A stretch of 64,000 bases of DNA from Aphis gossypii (Eukaryota; Arthropoda; Insecta; Hemiptera; Aphididae), in the NCBI RefSeq assembly GCF_020184175.1, contig NC_065533.1, positions 6,098,695 to 6,162,694 on the forward strand. Reading direction: 5' to 3'. The translations under genes were made by a program, and so were the position numbers. Below, one piece after another: positions 49,971 to 61,599 of the stretch (the first letter of the stretch is position 1; each line of letters begins with the position of its first letter). The notes beneath the pieces were generated by a model. That model worked only from the letters and a program-made list of their open reading frames with translations. It was not told the origin of the DNA and searched no databases.

Positions 49971-52029
49971 CTCTTGCGACAAATTGTCTACAAAATACTA
50001 TAACTGCCGTTAATCTGTGTAAAATAATAATCGCTAATATCACAATTATTGATCTAAAAACGTAAACTTGTATGTGATTATGTATTACAAGCTGCAGTTA
50101 AAAGCTGCATTCATCAATATATTATTTGTATATATGAATATTATTAATAAGTGGTCAAAAAGTGGCGAATGGTGAATGGTGATGGAATGCAGTTTAACGG
50201 CGCAAACTTAATATTACTGTCGGCAATCAAAATTATGATCGCGAGCAATATATAATAAATAATTATGCCATGTTTTTGCATATTTTTTCTAACAGAAAGT
50301 ATACAGAATTAAATTTGAAGCTTGATTTTAAAATTAAAAAAGTAATCAATTAAATATCGCTCTGATGTATATTGAATAGACATACAGTAGGTGTCGAGTA
50401 CATGCAACTCGTCATTGAGTAGGTCACTGTAATGGATGTGTCGATTATAAATCATGATTATGCGCAGAAGCAGACTGCCTATATTATAATATTACTAAAA
50501 ATATTTTATTACGTATTTTTATTTTTGTTATTGTAGTAATTTATGATTATATTTTGATAACATTATGATATAAGTTGAATTTATTTTTGCTAAAACATTG
50601 CATATAACATATTGTATAATTAATTATTTATTATAATAGTATTATACTTATTTATTTATTTATTTTTTCAAGTCAATACGGACTTACCACGTAGTACGGT
50701 AAGAATAACTCAATAACTTAGAATTTCTCTGAATATTTCATCAACATTTTAACTTGAAATTGTATAATAAATTGTCGGTGTTTTTACGCATAAAATTATC
50801 CAATAAGTAATTATTTTACAGTTTATAATTTAAAACAATTATATAATTAAATATTTAAATAAAAAAAAAAAATTGCTGCTACGAAACAACTAATAAAATA
50901 TATTATCTTCCTTATGATATATACATTTGATTTCTTAGCTATTTACTATAATGTTAGCTCAAATGATTTTTTTACACGCGAAAATGGTTTTATAAATAAT
51001 CTTGTAATTAATTAACATTATAATATGTAGATACTGGTATGGTACCACTTTTAACCAACTTTAAAATCGTATACCAATATTTTTAAGATTTGAAAATAAA
51101 TGTATTCTCAATATGTCAATAAATTGCCTATATCAAACTCCTCATTCAACAGCTGTGTGACGTCTTCTGAAGATTATAAACAACAGAAATTTCAAAGTAT
51201 ACTACGCAGTTATAATTAATTTATCTAGTATTTTTATCGCAGAAAAGTAACATGAATCTGTGATCTTAATCCTAATCCCAACGGAGTTGTAGAACCTGTT
51301 AAATGTAGATATTTCAGTAAGAGTTTTAAGAACCCTTTGAATTACTACAACTTCAACAGTACCTAAAGAGCCTAAGAAAAAATAGATCAAATTATAAGTT
51401 CCAGTTCATATACTTTATTAGTACACGGTTTCAATTATTGAATATTGTATTATAAGGTATTACAAAAGACTTACGAGTAGTCTGGATTTCCTTAGTGTGT
51501 AGGTTGATGTTGGCCCAGAAATCTATTGAACTTGATATGCGTCGTATCACTTATTTGTGTTAATATAAGTATGTGCACATGGTTACAACCTTGGACCGCG
51601 AACATTACACATCGTCCTTAAAATAATTTTTATAATGAAACACAAGAATGAAATGCTATATCAAAATAATTATACATTATACATTTTGAATAAGCCACAA
51701 ACAATGTCTTTTTTTCTTATAAGTTTGAAGATACTACTTTATATTTTTTTCATGGTCACCAATCAACTTTAAATATTAATGTGAGACATTATAGAAACAA
51801 ACTTCTTGTTATCGATTATTTTTTCACGATTAGAGCTTTCTAAATTTGACCGTTCGGTCTGAATATATATTATACTTAAATTTCCAATTTGTATTGTTTG
51901 GAAAATTGAAAACTACTTATTAAAATGTTTGTTACTTATGTATATCATTATATTTTATTTTTTGTACCAGAAAACTGAATGGTTATTCTGTATTTTGTGT
52001 TAACACACATAAATAAAAATAAAAAATAG
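49971..52029. other. AT-rich intergenic DNA
   Basis: AT-rich. No ORF with supporting signals and no element boundary. Confidence 0.6.
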
Positions 52030-52345
52030 GTACAAATTAAATTAGCAGCATATTATCAGGTAGGCAATTCACCTGTTATGGATTGCGGACCCCGCAAGAT
52101 GTGTACGTAAGTTTATCATTTCTAACCCTTAAGTCTTAAAGTTTATATCAAATTTTATTTTTTTTACTGCGGTGGTTTGTATACAATAATGTGCCATCTC
52201 TTGGTTTTTTATATAGTTGGTATAACAACCTGACTTATGTGTTGACACATTCATCACTTTGTTATTACAACTAATTATTATTAAAAACCCGTAGCAACCA
52301 TTTATAAACAACAATTTCTATTGTAAATCTCAAAATCCTGTTTAA
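52030..52345 (-). mobile_element. rearranged Helitron fragment
   Basis: The reverse complement of 52044-52070 (AATTGCCTACCTGATAATAT) matches the interior of the 28630-30351 Helitron near 29924-29942. The stretch 52208-52275 (ATAACAACCTGACTTATGTG...) matches its 5' region in the direct orientation. Then 52290-52340 matches the adjoining 5' part (GGATTTTGAGATTTAC) in inverted orientation. Pieces of one family are thus scrambled. There are no intact termini and no coding capacity. Confidence 0.6.
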
Positions 52346-55300
52346 GCACCTACGAAAATTAGGTTTTTCTACGAGTTATTGAGATAGAAACCTTCTCCGT
52401 GATAAACTCTATTTAGTTTAAAAAAAAAATTAAGAAGATCTGATAAGTAGTTCCAGAGTTTAGTGTTTACCCTGTACAAAGATTTTCATTTCCTATTTTT
52501 GGTTAGATTATCATATATGATATATATACCAGCAATAATCTATTTTTCTCTTATATACCAAGGAATATGGTCTTTACATGATTTGACTTATGTTCTTATA
52601 TAGTTAAATTCATCGACATTTTCGAGTCCCTAACTATTTCAACTAGCTATACTTCATGTAAGATTTTTTCTTTACGGTTTGCAATAAAACTATATCTACT
52701 TTATTAAGCATTTTTAAGGTATTATTCCATTTTGTAAATAAATCGTAACTTTTTTTATTTTATAAACTATTAAGAAACTCAGTATAAGATTTTATAATTT
52801 GTTTCTTTTCTATTGACAAGTTTGAGAGTATAATAAATTATGTTATATTAATATTTACGATATTTCATATATATATTTTTCTTAATCGGATGCATTATAG
52901 CATAAATTTCTTTCTTAGTTACTTTTCATTATTAATTATTATAACATAGAAAACCAGCTATGGTATTTTATTATATTTATATTTGCTTGGTCTATTTTTG
53001 TACATGAATAACATTGACTAAGGTCAGTTTTGTTTTGTTATTATTAGAATAATATGTAATTGTATGTTAATTTTTCTATCGTTTCTATCGTTTCCCACGC
53101 CTATACTATATTGTTTATCTCAATATATTACTATTTACATGTACTGTCTCATAAAATTTATTACCCATGCAACCATGAGATATACATAAAAGGCAAGTCA
53201 ACGTTGTACATTGTTTATTTTTCGTTTACTAATCAGTAGTAATCACTACATTGACTAATTTTGGTTGCTATAATATTTTATAAGTTTATAACTTTCAACG
53301 CTGTATACATAACAATAATTAACTTAGAAAATAAATAGAACATTTTTCAAAATAATTTTTATATTATTAACAATTGTTTTAATATTAGGAACTTCGTTAA
53401 AAACTAGAATTAGAAAATTTGTGAAACATACACATAATGTATAGCTATCCGAGTTAATCGTATAGTACATAATACAATTTTTTTGTTTTACATTTTATAC
53501 ATTAATGTATTAAGGTTTTCGTGAATTATGATACAATTTTTATTGAACAAATCACATATTATAGTAAAGTTTTCGTCGAACAACTAATATTAATTGGTTT
53601 AAACTTGGGAATTGTTGAAAAATATAAAATTTTCAGCGTCAATTAATTTATCTCAAATTGTTTCAAACAAATCTCCACAATCATTATCAGATGCGGAATT
53701 AGTCTTCAGAGAGCTTATTTAGTCGAAAAATCTCTTTATATCGACGACGCTTATACAGACGTACAAATAAAAATAAAAATAAAAATTTTATTTGGTAAAT
53801 TTGTAAGAATCCGTTATAAATAATAAACGAATACTGTTATTTTCAATGCATTAAACAACACTAGTCGCTAAGGTGATATAATATAAATAAGTAAATAAGT
53901 AGGTACACTTATTACATGTCAAATTTATTATTTAACAAATTTAATATTAAATTAAATCATGTAAAATATACGAAATCATACACAATTGTACTATGATGTT
54001 ATAAAATATTTTTCTGCTCTAAAAAATTTTAAAAAGATCTATGATTGTCTACTTGTAATCATACATATTTGTATTATATTATAATATTTACATGATTAAT
54101 TTTATATTATAATAATTTAAAAATAATATATTAGGTATATACCTAACCTTATAATGTATTATTATCATACATAATTGTAAAGTAAATATCACGACATTTA
54201 TGTATAAATATATAATATTATAATATAAAGACCTTGCTAACCATAAACTAGCCATACAGGTTTTATTAATACTTTAAGATAATAAAGGAACATTTTTCTT
54301 AATAAGTTATAAAAATTAAAAATCAAATAAAACATTAAATATTTTATAATTGCATGCTTAAAAATGAGGGTATTTTTCCTCTTACCAATTTGAGTTGATG
54401 TTTACTATAGATCATCATAATCATTATAATATAATAGTTGGTGTACTACATATTTTAGTGTGTAAGTCGCGAACATGGGTTGGGCCAGAGAAGCAAATTA
54501 TAATACTGAGGCGACAAAATATTTTGCTATTTAATGTCGCCGCCACAGTGCGTGTGAGAAGAGTCTCGCTATTATCGTTGGCTTTGCCAGGAGTGTTGTA
54601 GGTGTGAAACGGTCGTACGTGGAAAGGCGAATAGCAATCACACGGATCGCAGTGAAATATTATATGTTTGTTTAAATAATGCAATAAAAAAGTGTTTGTG
54701 TCCATAAATTTTGTTGAATTTTTCTTGCTCTTTCGCTAAATGTTTATCATTCAATCTTTTTAAAAAAAAAACTGTGCTACGGTGTATCTGTACAATGTAC
54801 ATTGTAGTATATTATACTATATGAATCGCATTAAAGTCTTAAAAAGAACAGACGTAAAACGATAAACGTCTGCCAAATTGAATTTTAAATAAAGTGATTA
54901 ATTTTATCAACATTTTTTCTATGTACAGTATAGTAAGACATTGAAAATATAATAACTGGCCGAAATCGCGGGACTATTATAGTGACCGAGCACTTGGTAT
55001 AGTTGCTAAGCCTTATAATGTATGTATAGAAACTGTACCTATATATTATTATGTACTCTTTGGAGTCTCTGGAGTGTATGTTACGATTTTGTTATTTTTT
55101 TCCTATGTACACAATATGGTAAAAAAAGGGTTTTTTCAGCCGAAATAGCCGTGTATTTGGTTTCTATGTAAACACTAATAAAAGTCAAGTAGGTATATAT
55201 CAAATATTGGTGTACGGGTGATTGACGACGGTCGATTCTTCGTTCTTTTGATATATTATATACTGGTGTCTATTTACAGCAAATAATATACCTATGCACG

Positions 55301-56045
55301 GAATATATACACATCACTCTGTCAGTATCTCGTAGGGATTGTGATTTATGTTGCCCTATGTACACATTATAAAAGCTTTCGGACGAGCAGTTTTTTACTG
55401 CAATTTGACCTCGTCCTCGTCATATAAATATAGAGCATTATGCGAAACTTGTACATTTTATTAAACTGTATAATATACTGCAGTAGTGCGTTATGTATAG
55501 GTAATATTTTAAATACCTATCCAATATTATATATTAATTGTCTTGTCAATTATTAACAAAAATTGAAAGACAAATCGACATCATGAAATAATAATGCCTA
55601 ATTTATTATTTAATTTCGACCATTACTATTTTCTGCTTCCAAAATAGCACTTTCCCGTTCTCGTTTCCTTAATAAAGTTGACTCTACAAAATATAATAAC
55701 CCATAATAACAGTCGTGGAGCGAGTTAGGTAAAAAAAAAATTTAACCTGTGTGTATAGTATATTGAAGCAAGAGTTGCCCATTTAAACTGTGTAAAATAT
55801 AGACAAATTTGTTATACGACATAAATAATTTCTAATACATCAGAAATATTTTTTATAATCATCAAAATCGTTCTTTAGAAATTAAGTTATAAATGAAAAA
55901 GTGTGAACTTTTTAATAGAAATTATTTATATTATTAAATTCAGAATCACGGCAACCGTTTCTAGCGTAGTCGTTGCCATAGATAATAGATACAAAAAACA
56001 AACATTATCATTATTATTATTTGCATTGATGATAAAAATTAGTGA
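52346..56045. other. AT-rich intergenic DNA
   Basis: Mostly AT-rich. A GC-richer patch at 54450-54660 holds an ATG-started 93-codon frame on the - strand (54424-54705; HCDPCDCYSPFHV near its start) without other support. Nothing else is supported. Confidence 0.5.
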
Positions 56046-56047
56046 TA

Positions 56048-56486
56048 TCACAATAAACCCTTCGTAAACTACATGTTAAAATAGCTAAGTAGAAAACAAA
56101 AAAATTTAAACACAATAAAGATTTGATATACCTAATGAATAAATGCATATTGAATTTAAGTAAACTTATTTTGTTTCAAGAATTTATTTACTTGGCGAGG
56201 AATTATTACAAAGTTTGATGAAGAAAATAATTAAATGGCGAAGGACTATTAAAATATAAATTATTATAATTTAAAAAAATACTATTATTAATATTATTTA
56301 TATACTATTCTAAATAATTCTTCGCCAAGTAAATAAATTCATGAAACAAAATAAGTTCACTTAAATTCAATTTACTTAGCATTTATTCATTATATCAAAT
56401 CTTAATTGAGCTTAAAAAAAAAAAGTTTTATTTTTTTTTCTACTTAGCTATATTTACTCGTAGTTTACGAAGGGTTTTTGTTGTGA
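56048..56486. mobile_element. foldback (palindromic) MITE flanked by TA
   Basis: The left arm (56048 to about 56215) is repeated as a near-perfect inverted copy on the right (about 56320-56486). Matching landmarks include CCCTTCGTAAACTAC, ATAGCTAAGTAGAAAA, AAGATTTGATATA, ATGAATAAATGC and TTATTTACTTGGCGA. The ends TCACAA / TTGTGA are each bordered by TA (56046-56047 and 56487-56488), the target of Tc1/mariner-type transposition. The 439-bp element has a central loop of about 100 bp and no coding frame. Transcribed, it would fold into a hairpin of roughly 160-170 bp. Confidence 0.85.
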
Positions 56487-56619
56487 TACATAGATATATA
56501 CATATTGTACATAACACATAAATGAATAATAATATATATTGTTCAACTACACACGATTAATGGCTTGAGATTGAGCAGACAGACGAATACGACGTATCAG
56601 ATCAATTTCGAGCACTATT

Positions 56620-56826
56620 ATGACTACAATTTGTTACAACATATTAAATAACTACATTTCCACCTTTCGCCGCTTTGTTAGAATTATTATTGATATTTTA
56701 TTTAAGTTTCAGAAGACCAAATATACAACCATTACAACCGGATATAAGTGCGAAATCAAAGTAAATTGGATTATTTTTATCATGACTTCAAAATGGCCGT
56801 CTCAAATATTAAAACATTATCAATAA
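56620..56826 (+). CDS. possible small protein, 68 aa, unknown
   Basis: An ATG-started frame of 68 codons, MTTICYNILNNYISTFRRF onward, basic and rich in Ile/Thr/Lys, ending ILKHYQ. AATAAA overlaps the stop region (about 56823), and a TCAGAT initiator-like motif lies about 25 bp before the ATG. Base composition does not differ much from its surroundings, and frames of this length arise by chance here. No domain or signal peptide is seen. Confidence 0.22.
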   Translation: MTTICYNILNNYISTFRRFVRIIIDILFKFQKTKYTTITTGYKCEIKVNWIIFIMTSKWPSQILKHYQ

Positions 56827-57250
56827 ATAAAATTAAGCATACATCAAAATATATGTCATATTAGTTTTCTTATTTTTCTCATTCTACTTAATAGTTAAAA
56901 TACGTTGGTGTCGAAGAGAATAATTTGTCGGATTGCGATTTCTCTGCAGTCGTGAGGACACATCAAATTATTATTTAGCTCGAATTATTGCTCCAGGCAA
57001 ACAATAGCTAATTCAAATTTCGATTACTACAACACGATTCCGATCGCCGTTTCAAAAATAATATTATATTTACGAATAACTGTTGCGCGATCTTGCGGTG
57101 AAATCACATAACTGAGCGTCGCAATTGAATATAGAGACTTCGACGGCAATCGCAACCGTACAACAAAATATGTTTTAATACAAAAAATTTTATATGTCCT
57201 AAATTACAAATACTACGCTAAGGAATCAAAAATATATTTACACTATGCTC

Positions 57251-57258
57251 TATAAAAG
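57251..57258 (+). promoter_or_regulatory. candidate TATA box of the coiled-coil gene
   Basis: TATAAAAG, a consensus TATA box, lies about 785 bp before the start codon and upstream of the candidate 5' UTR exon that ends at 57606. A start site would be expected near 57280. Confidence 0.35.
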
Positions 57259-57280
57259 TCAGTTTACTTAACACTTCGGT

Positions 57281-57606
57281 TGTAAGTTGCAACTAGTATG
57301 TAGGTTTTTATTTATTTTAAAATCAGCTACCTACCCTCAAATTCTAATTTCATTAGTTACACAATACTTATTTATAGCATGTTAATATGTCTTGGAAACT
57401 GTTTAAATATAACAAAATATGTCGAGGTTTTCTTCTAAGTAAATTTTAAAATTAGTTTACCCTAATTATAAGTATAGGTACCTATAGAGTATAGATAATG
57501 AATTTACAAAAATAATTTTTTTTAAAAGAAGTAAAACCTCTTCGGGATAAAAAATTTAAAATCGTGGTGGATTGTATAGTTACCAAATCAACAGGATTCA
57601 ACTTTA
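57281..57606 (+). other. candidate 5' UTR exon of the coiled-coil gene
   Basis: The segment ends CAACTTTAG followed by GTAAGAAC, a strong donor, 430 bp before the start codon. A matching acceptor, CTTTTACAG at 58021-58029, lies six bases before the ATG. Joining them places an in-frame TAG directly at the junction, nine bases before the ATG. The ATG at 58036 is therefore the true start and this exon is non-coding. The 5' limit is a guess from the TATA box. Confidence 0.4.
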
Positions 57607-58035
57607 GGTAAGAACTTAATCATTTCTACATTTTTGTTATTTATTTAGTAAATTTTCATAAAATATACGATATAAAAACTTAGGCGTTAGCTCTGTCATT
57701 GTACCCTAAAATCATTTTTTTTCGTTTTAACATTCCATTTAGTTAAAATTTTAGTCTATTAAAAAATTATACACAATATTATGTACTTTTGAGACTTTAA
57801 AATGTTGCAATAACTTATAAGGTAAAGGTAATTTATTGTATTAAAGTTTCAAACTCTTTGATTAAACAAACAAAGTTTGTAGTTGATATAAATTTTTTAT
57901 TATAGAAACAAAATTATAATAAATAATATAGTTTTAAAGATGTGTAACTATATATAAACGTATTGTACGTTGAATTCGTTTTAAAAAAATAATAAAACAA
58001 TCCCGCCTAATAAAAAAATACTTTTACAGATCAAA

Positions 58036-58410
58036 ATGTGTACAAACACTACAAACACTACAAACCCGAATCAGGAACAAGAAGAGCTCCTTCTCGAACA
58101 GCAAAAGTTGACTACCGAACTGTCAGACCTCCAGGAATGGATCAATACGAGAATGGCTGAACAACTGAAGCTGTACAACGTGATGGTGGTAAATTACGAT
58201 CGGATGTTGACAAAACTCAGAACATGCGAAGAGGAATTAGAACGGAATCGCACGGAAAACGCGCGTTTTAAATTTACTTCACAATGCCTGATGGACAAGA
58301 TCAACGAATTGACCAGTAGTGATGGCAATAAATCCGAAAAAGTCAATAATGATAACGATAAAGATAAAGATAAGAATCCCGATGCCGATCCGTTAACTGC
58401 ATACATGGAA
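58036..58410 (+). CDS. orphan coiled-coil protein, exon 1 (residues 1-125)
   Basis: First coding exon of a 419-aa protein. It starts MCTNTTNTTNPNQEQEELL. Residues about 14-92 are rich in Glu/Gln/Leu/Lys with heptad-like spacing (LLLEQQKLTTELSDLQEW) and should form a coiled coil. Residues about 95-118 are a hydrophilic Asn/Asp/Lys linker (NDNDKDKDKNPDAD). The exon ends TACATGGAA followed by GTGAGTC, a clear donor in phase 0; reading on gives a hydrophobic intron translation and a stop. There is no signal peptide or membrane segment, so a cytoplasmic or nuclear, possibly cytoskeletal or centrosomal, scaffold is inferred. Codon composition is far less AT-rich than the flanks. The family is not recognised. 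Confidence 0.8.
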
Positions 58411-60633
58411 GTGAGTCTTATACACTTACTTATTATAACTCATAAATGTGTGTAGAAATAAGTATATAATATATTATTATAATATCGTATATAATAATAA
58501 TAGTACCTAAGAGTAGTTGGTCACATTTTAAGTTTAAAGCTATTGGATTCAAATACACGAAAAAAAAAGGGTAATCAAGTGAGAAACGCTCTGCCGTACG
58601 ATAGGTCACTATTATTTATTTGTTAACTTTGAATCCAATAATAGGTATCATTGTATACGAAAAAACGATTCTGAACGGAGATGATTTGTCAGCCTAGGGT
58701 ATACTTACCTATATTCCACTAGGTGGTGAAAAAGGTGGTTTATGTTTTTATGACCTCAATACCTTAAAATTATATCATGTACAGAAAATGCCAATAATTT
58801 AAACAACTTGTGTATGTTTCAAGTTTCTACGAATAGTTATTTTTAACTACAACAAAAATCTAAAATTATTTTATTGTAAATAATCGTTATTTTACACGTG
58901 AATATTTGATTTCGTAAAAATTTAAACTTAAGATAAAAATTTTTTTAATTGGCCAACACTCAACTTCTTTTATAATTATTGTAAGCCAAGTTGTGTAAAA
59001 TGTTGTGTTAAATTATCAATTCTTATCTACTTGTACACATTTTTTTATACATTTTTAACTACAATAAATTATTCACAAACATTGATGATTTTGACGAATT
59101 TTGTCAATATTTAAAAGATAATAAAAAAAAAATTGTGCCTATGTATTCTTTTAATCACAATAAAAATAACTCCTTAGGAACTTTGTATTGAATTTTCAAG
59201 AACCTACTTATATAGACTTAGCAAAATATATCATCATTTATAAAAAAAAACACGTATATTTTAAATGCCTATAAACATAGCCTTAGAATAAGCGAGATCA
59301 TTTGAAAATTAAATTATTTTAAGAAAATACCAATCTAAATACCTGGTAAAATTTTCAAGTAACTACTACTATCTAGTAGTATGACTTATACTTTTTGAAT
59401 AATAACAATATGCAAGTACTGAAAATTATTCGAGGATAAATCCTTATCGTTACGCGATTTTGTAAAAATATATAACATAATATTTTTTCTTTCTTATAAT
59501 GATACTTCGAGTTTTCTCTATAGCTATTTGAAGGAACACTTAATGTTGAATCTATTATGAAATTAAGGTTAATTGTCGCGATTTTGACATATTTCGTAAA
59601 AATTTGAACTTTTAACGCTTTTAAAAAAACTGTCATTAACGATTTTTGATTTTTTTTTTTTAACTGTAATAAGAAAAACTTATAAAAAATCTTGTATTAA
59701 ATTTTCAAGTTTTTTTGGGCATCCGGAATTTCTTCATCGACGTTTCAAAAAAAAAATACTTAAAAAAAATCGAAAATTTCAATTGTCTATAAATAGCTCA
59801 AAAAAAGCCAGAATATTTGGAAAATTTAACCATATATAGTTAATGATAATATAAACATTTAGTGAAAATTTAAAATATTTTACAGTGATAAGTTTTTGAG
59901 TTACAACAATATAAAAAAAATCGATTTTTTTTAAAAGTGTTGGAAAATTTTTACTTTTGACCTCCATAATGCACCAAGGATAATCACTTTGCCAACCACC
60001 CCTGATGTTTAAAATTGAAGCATTATTTTGACAATTTAGGCTGTACAAAGACAAAAAAACACATTGTAAAATCATTATTCAATACATTTCGTTCAGAATT
60101 TAAAAGGTTGATGTTTAACGTTTACAATATTAACAATTCAATATTTTTAATATACATACTTGTAAATAAGATATGTCTAGATACGTAAATTAAGTACTTT
60201 TACTAAAATAAAATATAGCTATGAATGACAAAATAAATAATGATAAAATATATCTTATATATTATTATTATTATTATTTGTAAGAGGGTAAATAATACAA
60301 TATAATTGTATAAATAAATATAGTGATTTGTAATAAAGACGATTAATACAAGTTATTTTTGGTCAGTAGGTAGTTTAGATTAATATCTATAATATATTAT
60401 ATAATTATAATATTGAATATAGTGCAATACAAATTTTGTCGAAATCATTTATTACATATAGTTTAGTTGTTTAGTACAATACTTATTTAGTTCTATTATT
60501 TTATTTTCATTTTATTTTTTAGTGTATATTTAACTTCAAACTTTAAACCATTTGAAGCATAAGAACATATTTTTAAAATGACTTCTTTGTGCATTTAAGT
60601 ATTTGCTCTAGTTATCAATTTTATGTGCCACAG
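58411..60633 (+). other. intron of the coiled-coil gene
   Basis: 2,223-nt GT-AG intron in phase 0 (GTGAGTC ... TATGTGCCACAG). It is AT-rich and mostly occupied by an inverted copy of an interspersed repeat (58568-60100), so most of its length comes from an insertion. Confidence 0.75.
58568..60100 (-). repeat. interspersed repeat family, copy C (longest), within the intron
   Basis: Reverse-complement relative to copies A and B. The right edge carries TTCGTTCAGAATT, the left side ACGATTCTGAACGGAG, then GTATACGAAAAAACG and a CTCTGCCGTACG tail. The core CATAATGCACCAAGGATAAT (59967-59986) matches copy B's TTGGTGCATTATAGAGG. About 1.5 kb long, against 0.9 kb for B and 0.7 kb for A, so A and B are deleted versions. 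No protein-coding domain is recognised. Confidence 0.7.
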
Positions 60634-61518
60634 ATGTGTACCAAAAAGTTGATAGACCAAGTAAGTGCGTACAAGGAACAGGTTGAGAGGATGTCCATAG
60701 AGTTGGACGATGTTAACGACCAGCTGGCCCAATCGGCGTTAACGGAAGATTGCCTGAAACGAGCCTTGGATAACTTGACTGTGTTGGCCGAGGCGGAACG
60801 AATGAGACGCGACCGAGACGAGACGGAATTGCGGAAGACGGTGAACCAGCTGATGGCCGAGCTAGACAAAGTGCAGCAGGAAAAGGATAAATTGCGGTCG
60901 GTCGAAGCCAAGTATTCGGTCGAGATGATGCACAACGAGTCTGCGCAGGACGAAGCGCTGCGTACAGAAAATGCCAGACTGCAAGCTAAATTGGGAACGA
61001 GTGGAATTGTGGTAGCCACACTGCAATCGAAGGTGTTTGATCTGGAAAAGGAGCTGGCCAAGCGAACCAGCGTGATGCATGTGCAACAGGAACAGAGTCA
61101 ATCCCCCGTCTTAGACGTTATTAGGGCGATGGAAGGCGGTTCGTCTACGTCTCTAATGCTGTACCAGTGTAATTTATCTCAAACTGGAGACGAACACGGA
61201 GCCAGTTTTCTGGACTTAGGACGCGGTGATGACCAATCAATACCGTGTTTGTTGTCGATTAAAAGCTCCGGTTGCACCGCTGCCGAGGACATGACACAGT
61301 CTTCTTCGCAGTCGACCAACGACGACCGCCAACCATCGAATTCGGAGTCGACCGATGACGACCGACAGCCGTGTTCGCTGTCGTGTTCGCAGTCGTCTAC
61401 CGTACAGGAAGAATGCAGCTCCGAAACAACCGCTGAACCATCATTGGCGGAATTTAGACTTAACCGTTTGAGTTACATCATAAAAAAATACGAGAGCAAA
61501 CACGAAGACATTTCTTAA
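60634..61518 (+). CDS. orphan coiled-coil protein, exon 2 (residues 126-419)
   Basis: Continues in phase 0 after the acceptor GTGCCACAG. Residues 127-280 are a long coiled coil (KKLIDQVSAYKEQVERMSIE, RMRRDRDETELRKTVNQLM, FDLEKELAKR). Residues about 282-400 are a Ser/Thr/Asp-rich tail with two 12-residue repeats, STNDDRQP and STDDDRQP (about 352 and 364), encoded by a 36-bp tandem duplication at 61311-61382. The C-terminus, LAEFRLNRLSYIIKKYESKH, is basic and helical. The exon opens with ATG, so a shorter 294-aa product from an internal start is possible. TAA is at 61516-61518. The protein resembles generic coiled-coil scaffolds; no named family is recognised and it may be lineage-specific. Confidence 0.85.
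   Translation: MCTKKLIDQVSAYKEQVERMSIELDDVNDQLAQSALTEDCLKRALDNLTVLAEAERMRRDRDETELRKTVNQLMAELDKVQQEKDKLRSVEAKYSVEMMHNESAQDEALRTENARLQAKLGTSGIVVATLQSKVFDLEKELAKRTSVMHVQQEQSQSPVLDVIRAMEGGSSTSLMLYQCNLSQTGDEHGASFLDLGRGDDQSIPCLLSIKSSGCTAAEDMTQSSSQSTNDDRQPSNSESTDDDRQPCSLSCSQSSTVQEECSSETTAEPSLAEFRLNRLSYIIKKYESKHEDIS
61311..61382 (+). repeat. 36-bp tandem duplication within coding exon 2
   Basis: GTCGACC-A-GACGACCG-C-CC recurs after exactly 36 bp (61311 and 61347), giving two diverged copies of a 12-residue acidic unit ending DDRQP. Confidence 0.75.
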
Positions 61519-61590
61519 CGAATTTTGTGATAAAGAATAATCATAATTTAACATATTTTTTTTACTGTTCTGATTTGTTAATCCACCGAA

Positions 61591-61596
61591 AATAAA
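61591..61596 (+). terminator. poly(A) signal AATAAA of the coiled-coil gene
   Basis: Canonical hexamer 73 bp past the stop codon, followed by an A run and TG-rich sequence consistent with cleavage just downstream. Confidence 0.7.
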
Positions 61597-61599
61597 TAT

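Noticed and set aside
54424..54705. 93-codon - strand frame with several Cys/His residues
   Set aside because: It has an ATG, but no poly(A) signal, no domain and an equally open opposite strand.
60621..61101. Ser/Leu-rich frames on the - strand
   Set aside because: They are reverse-strand shadows of the coiled-coil exon.
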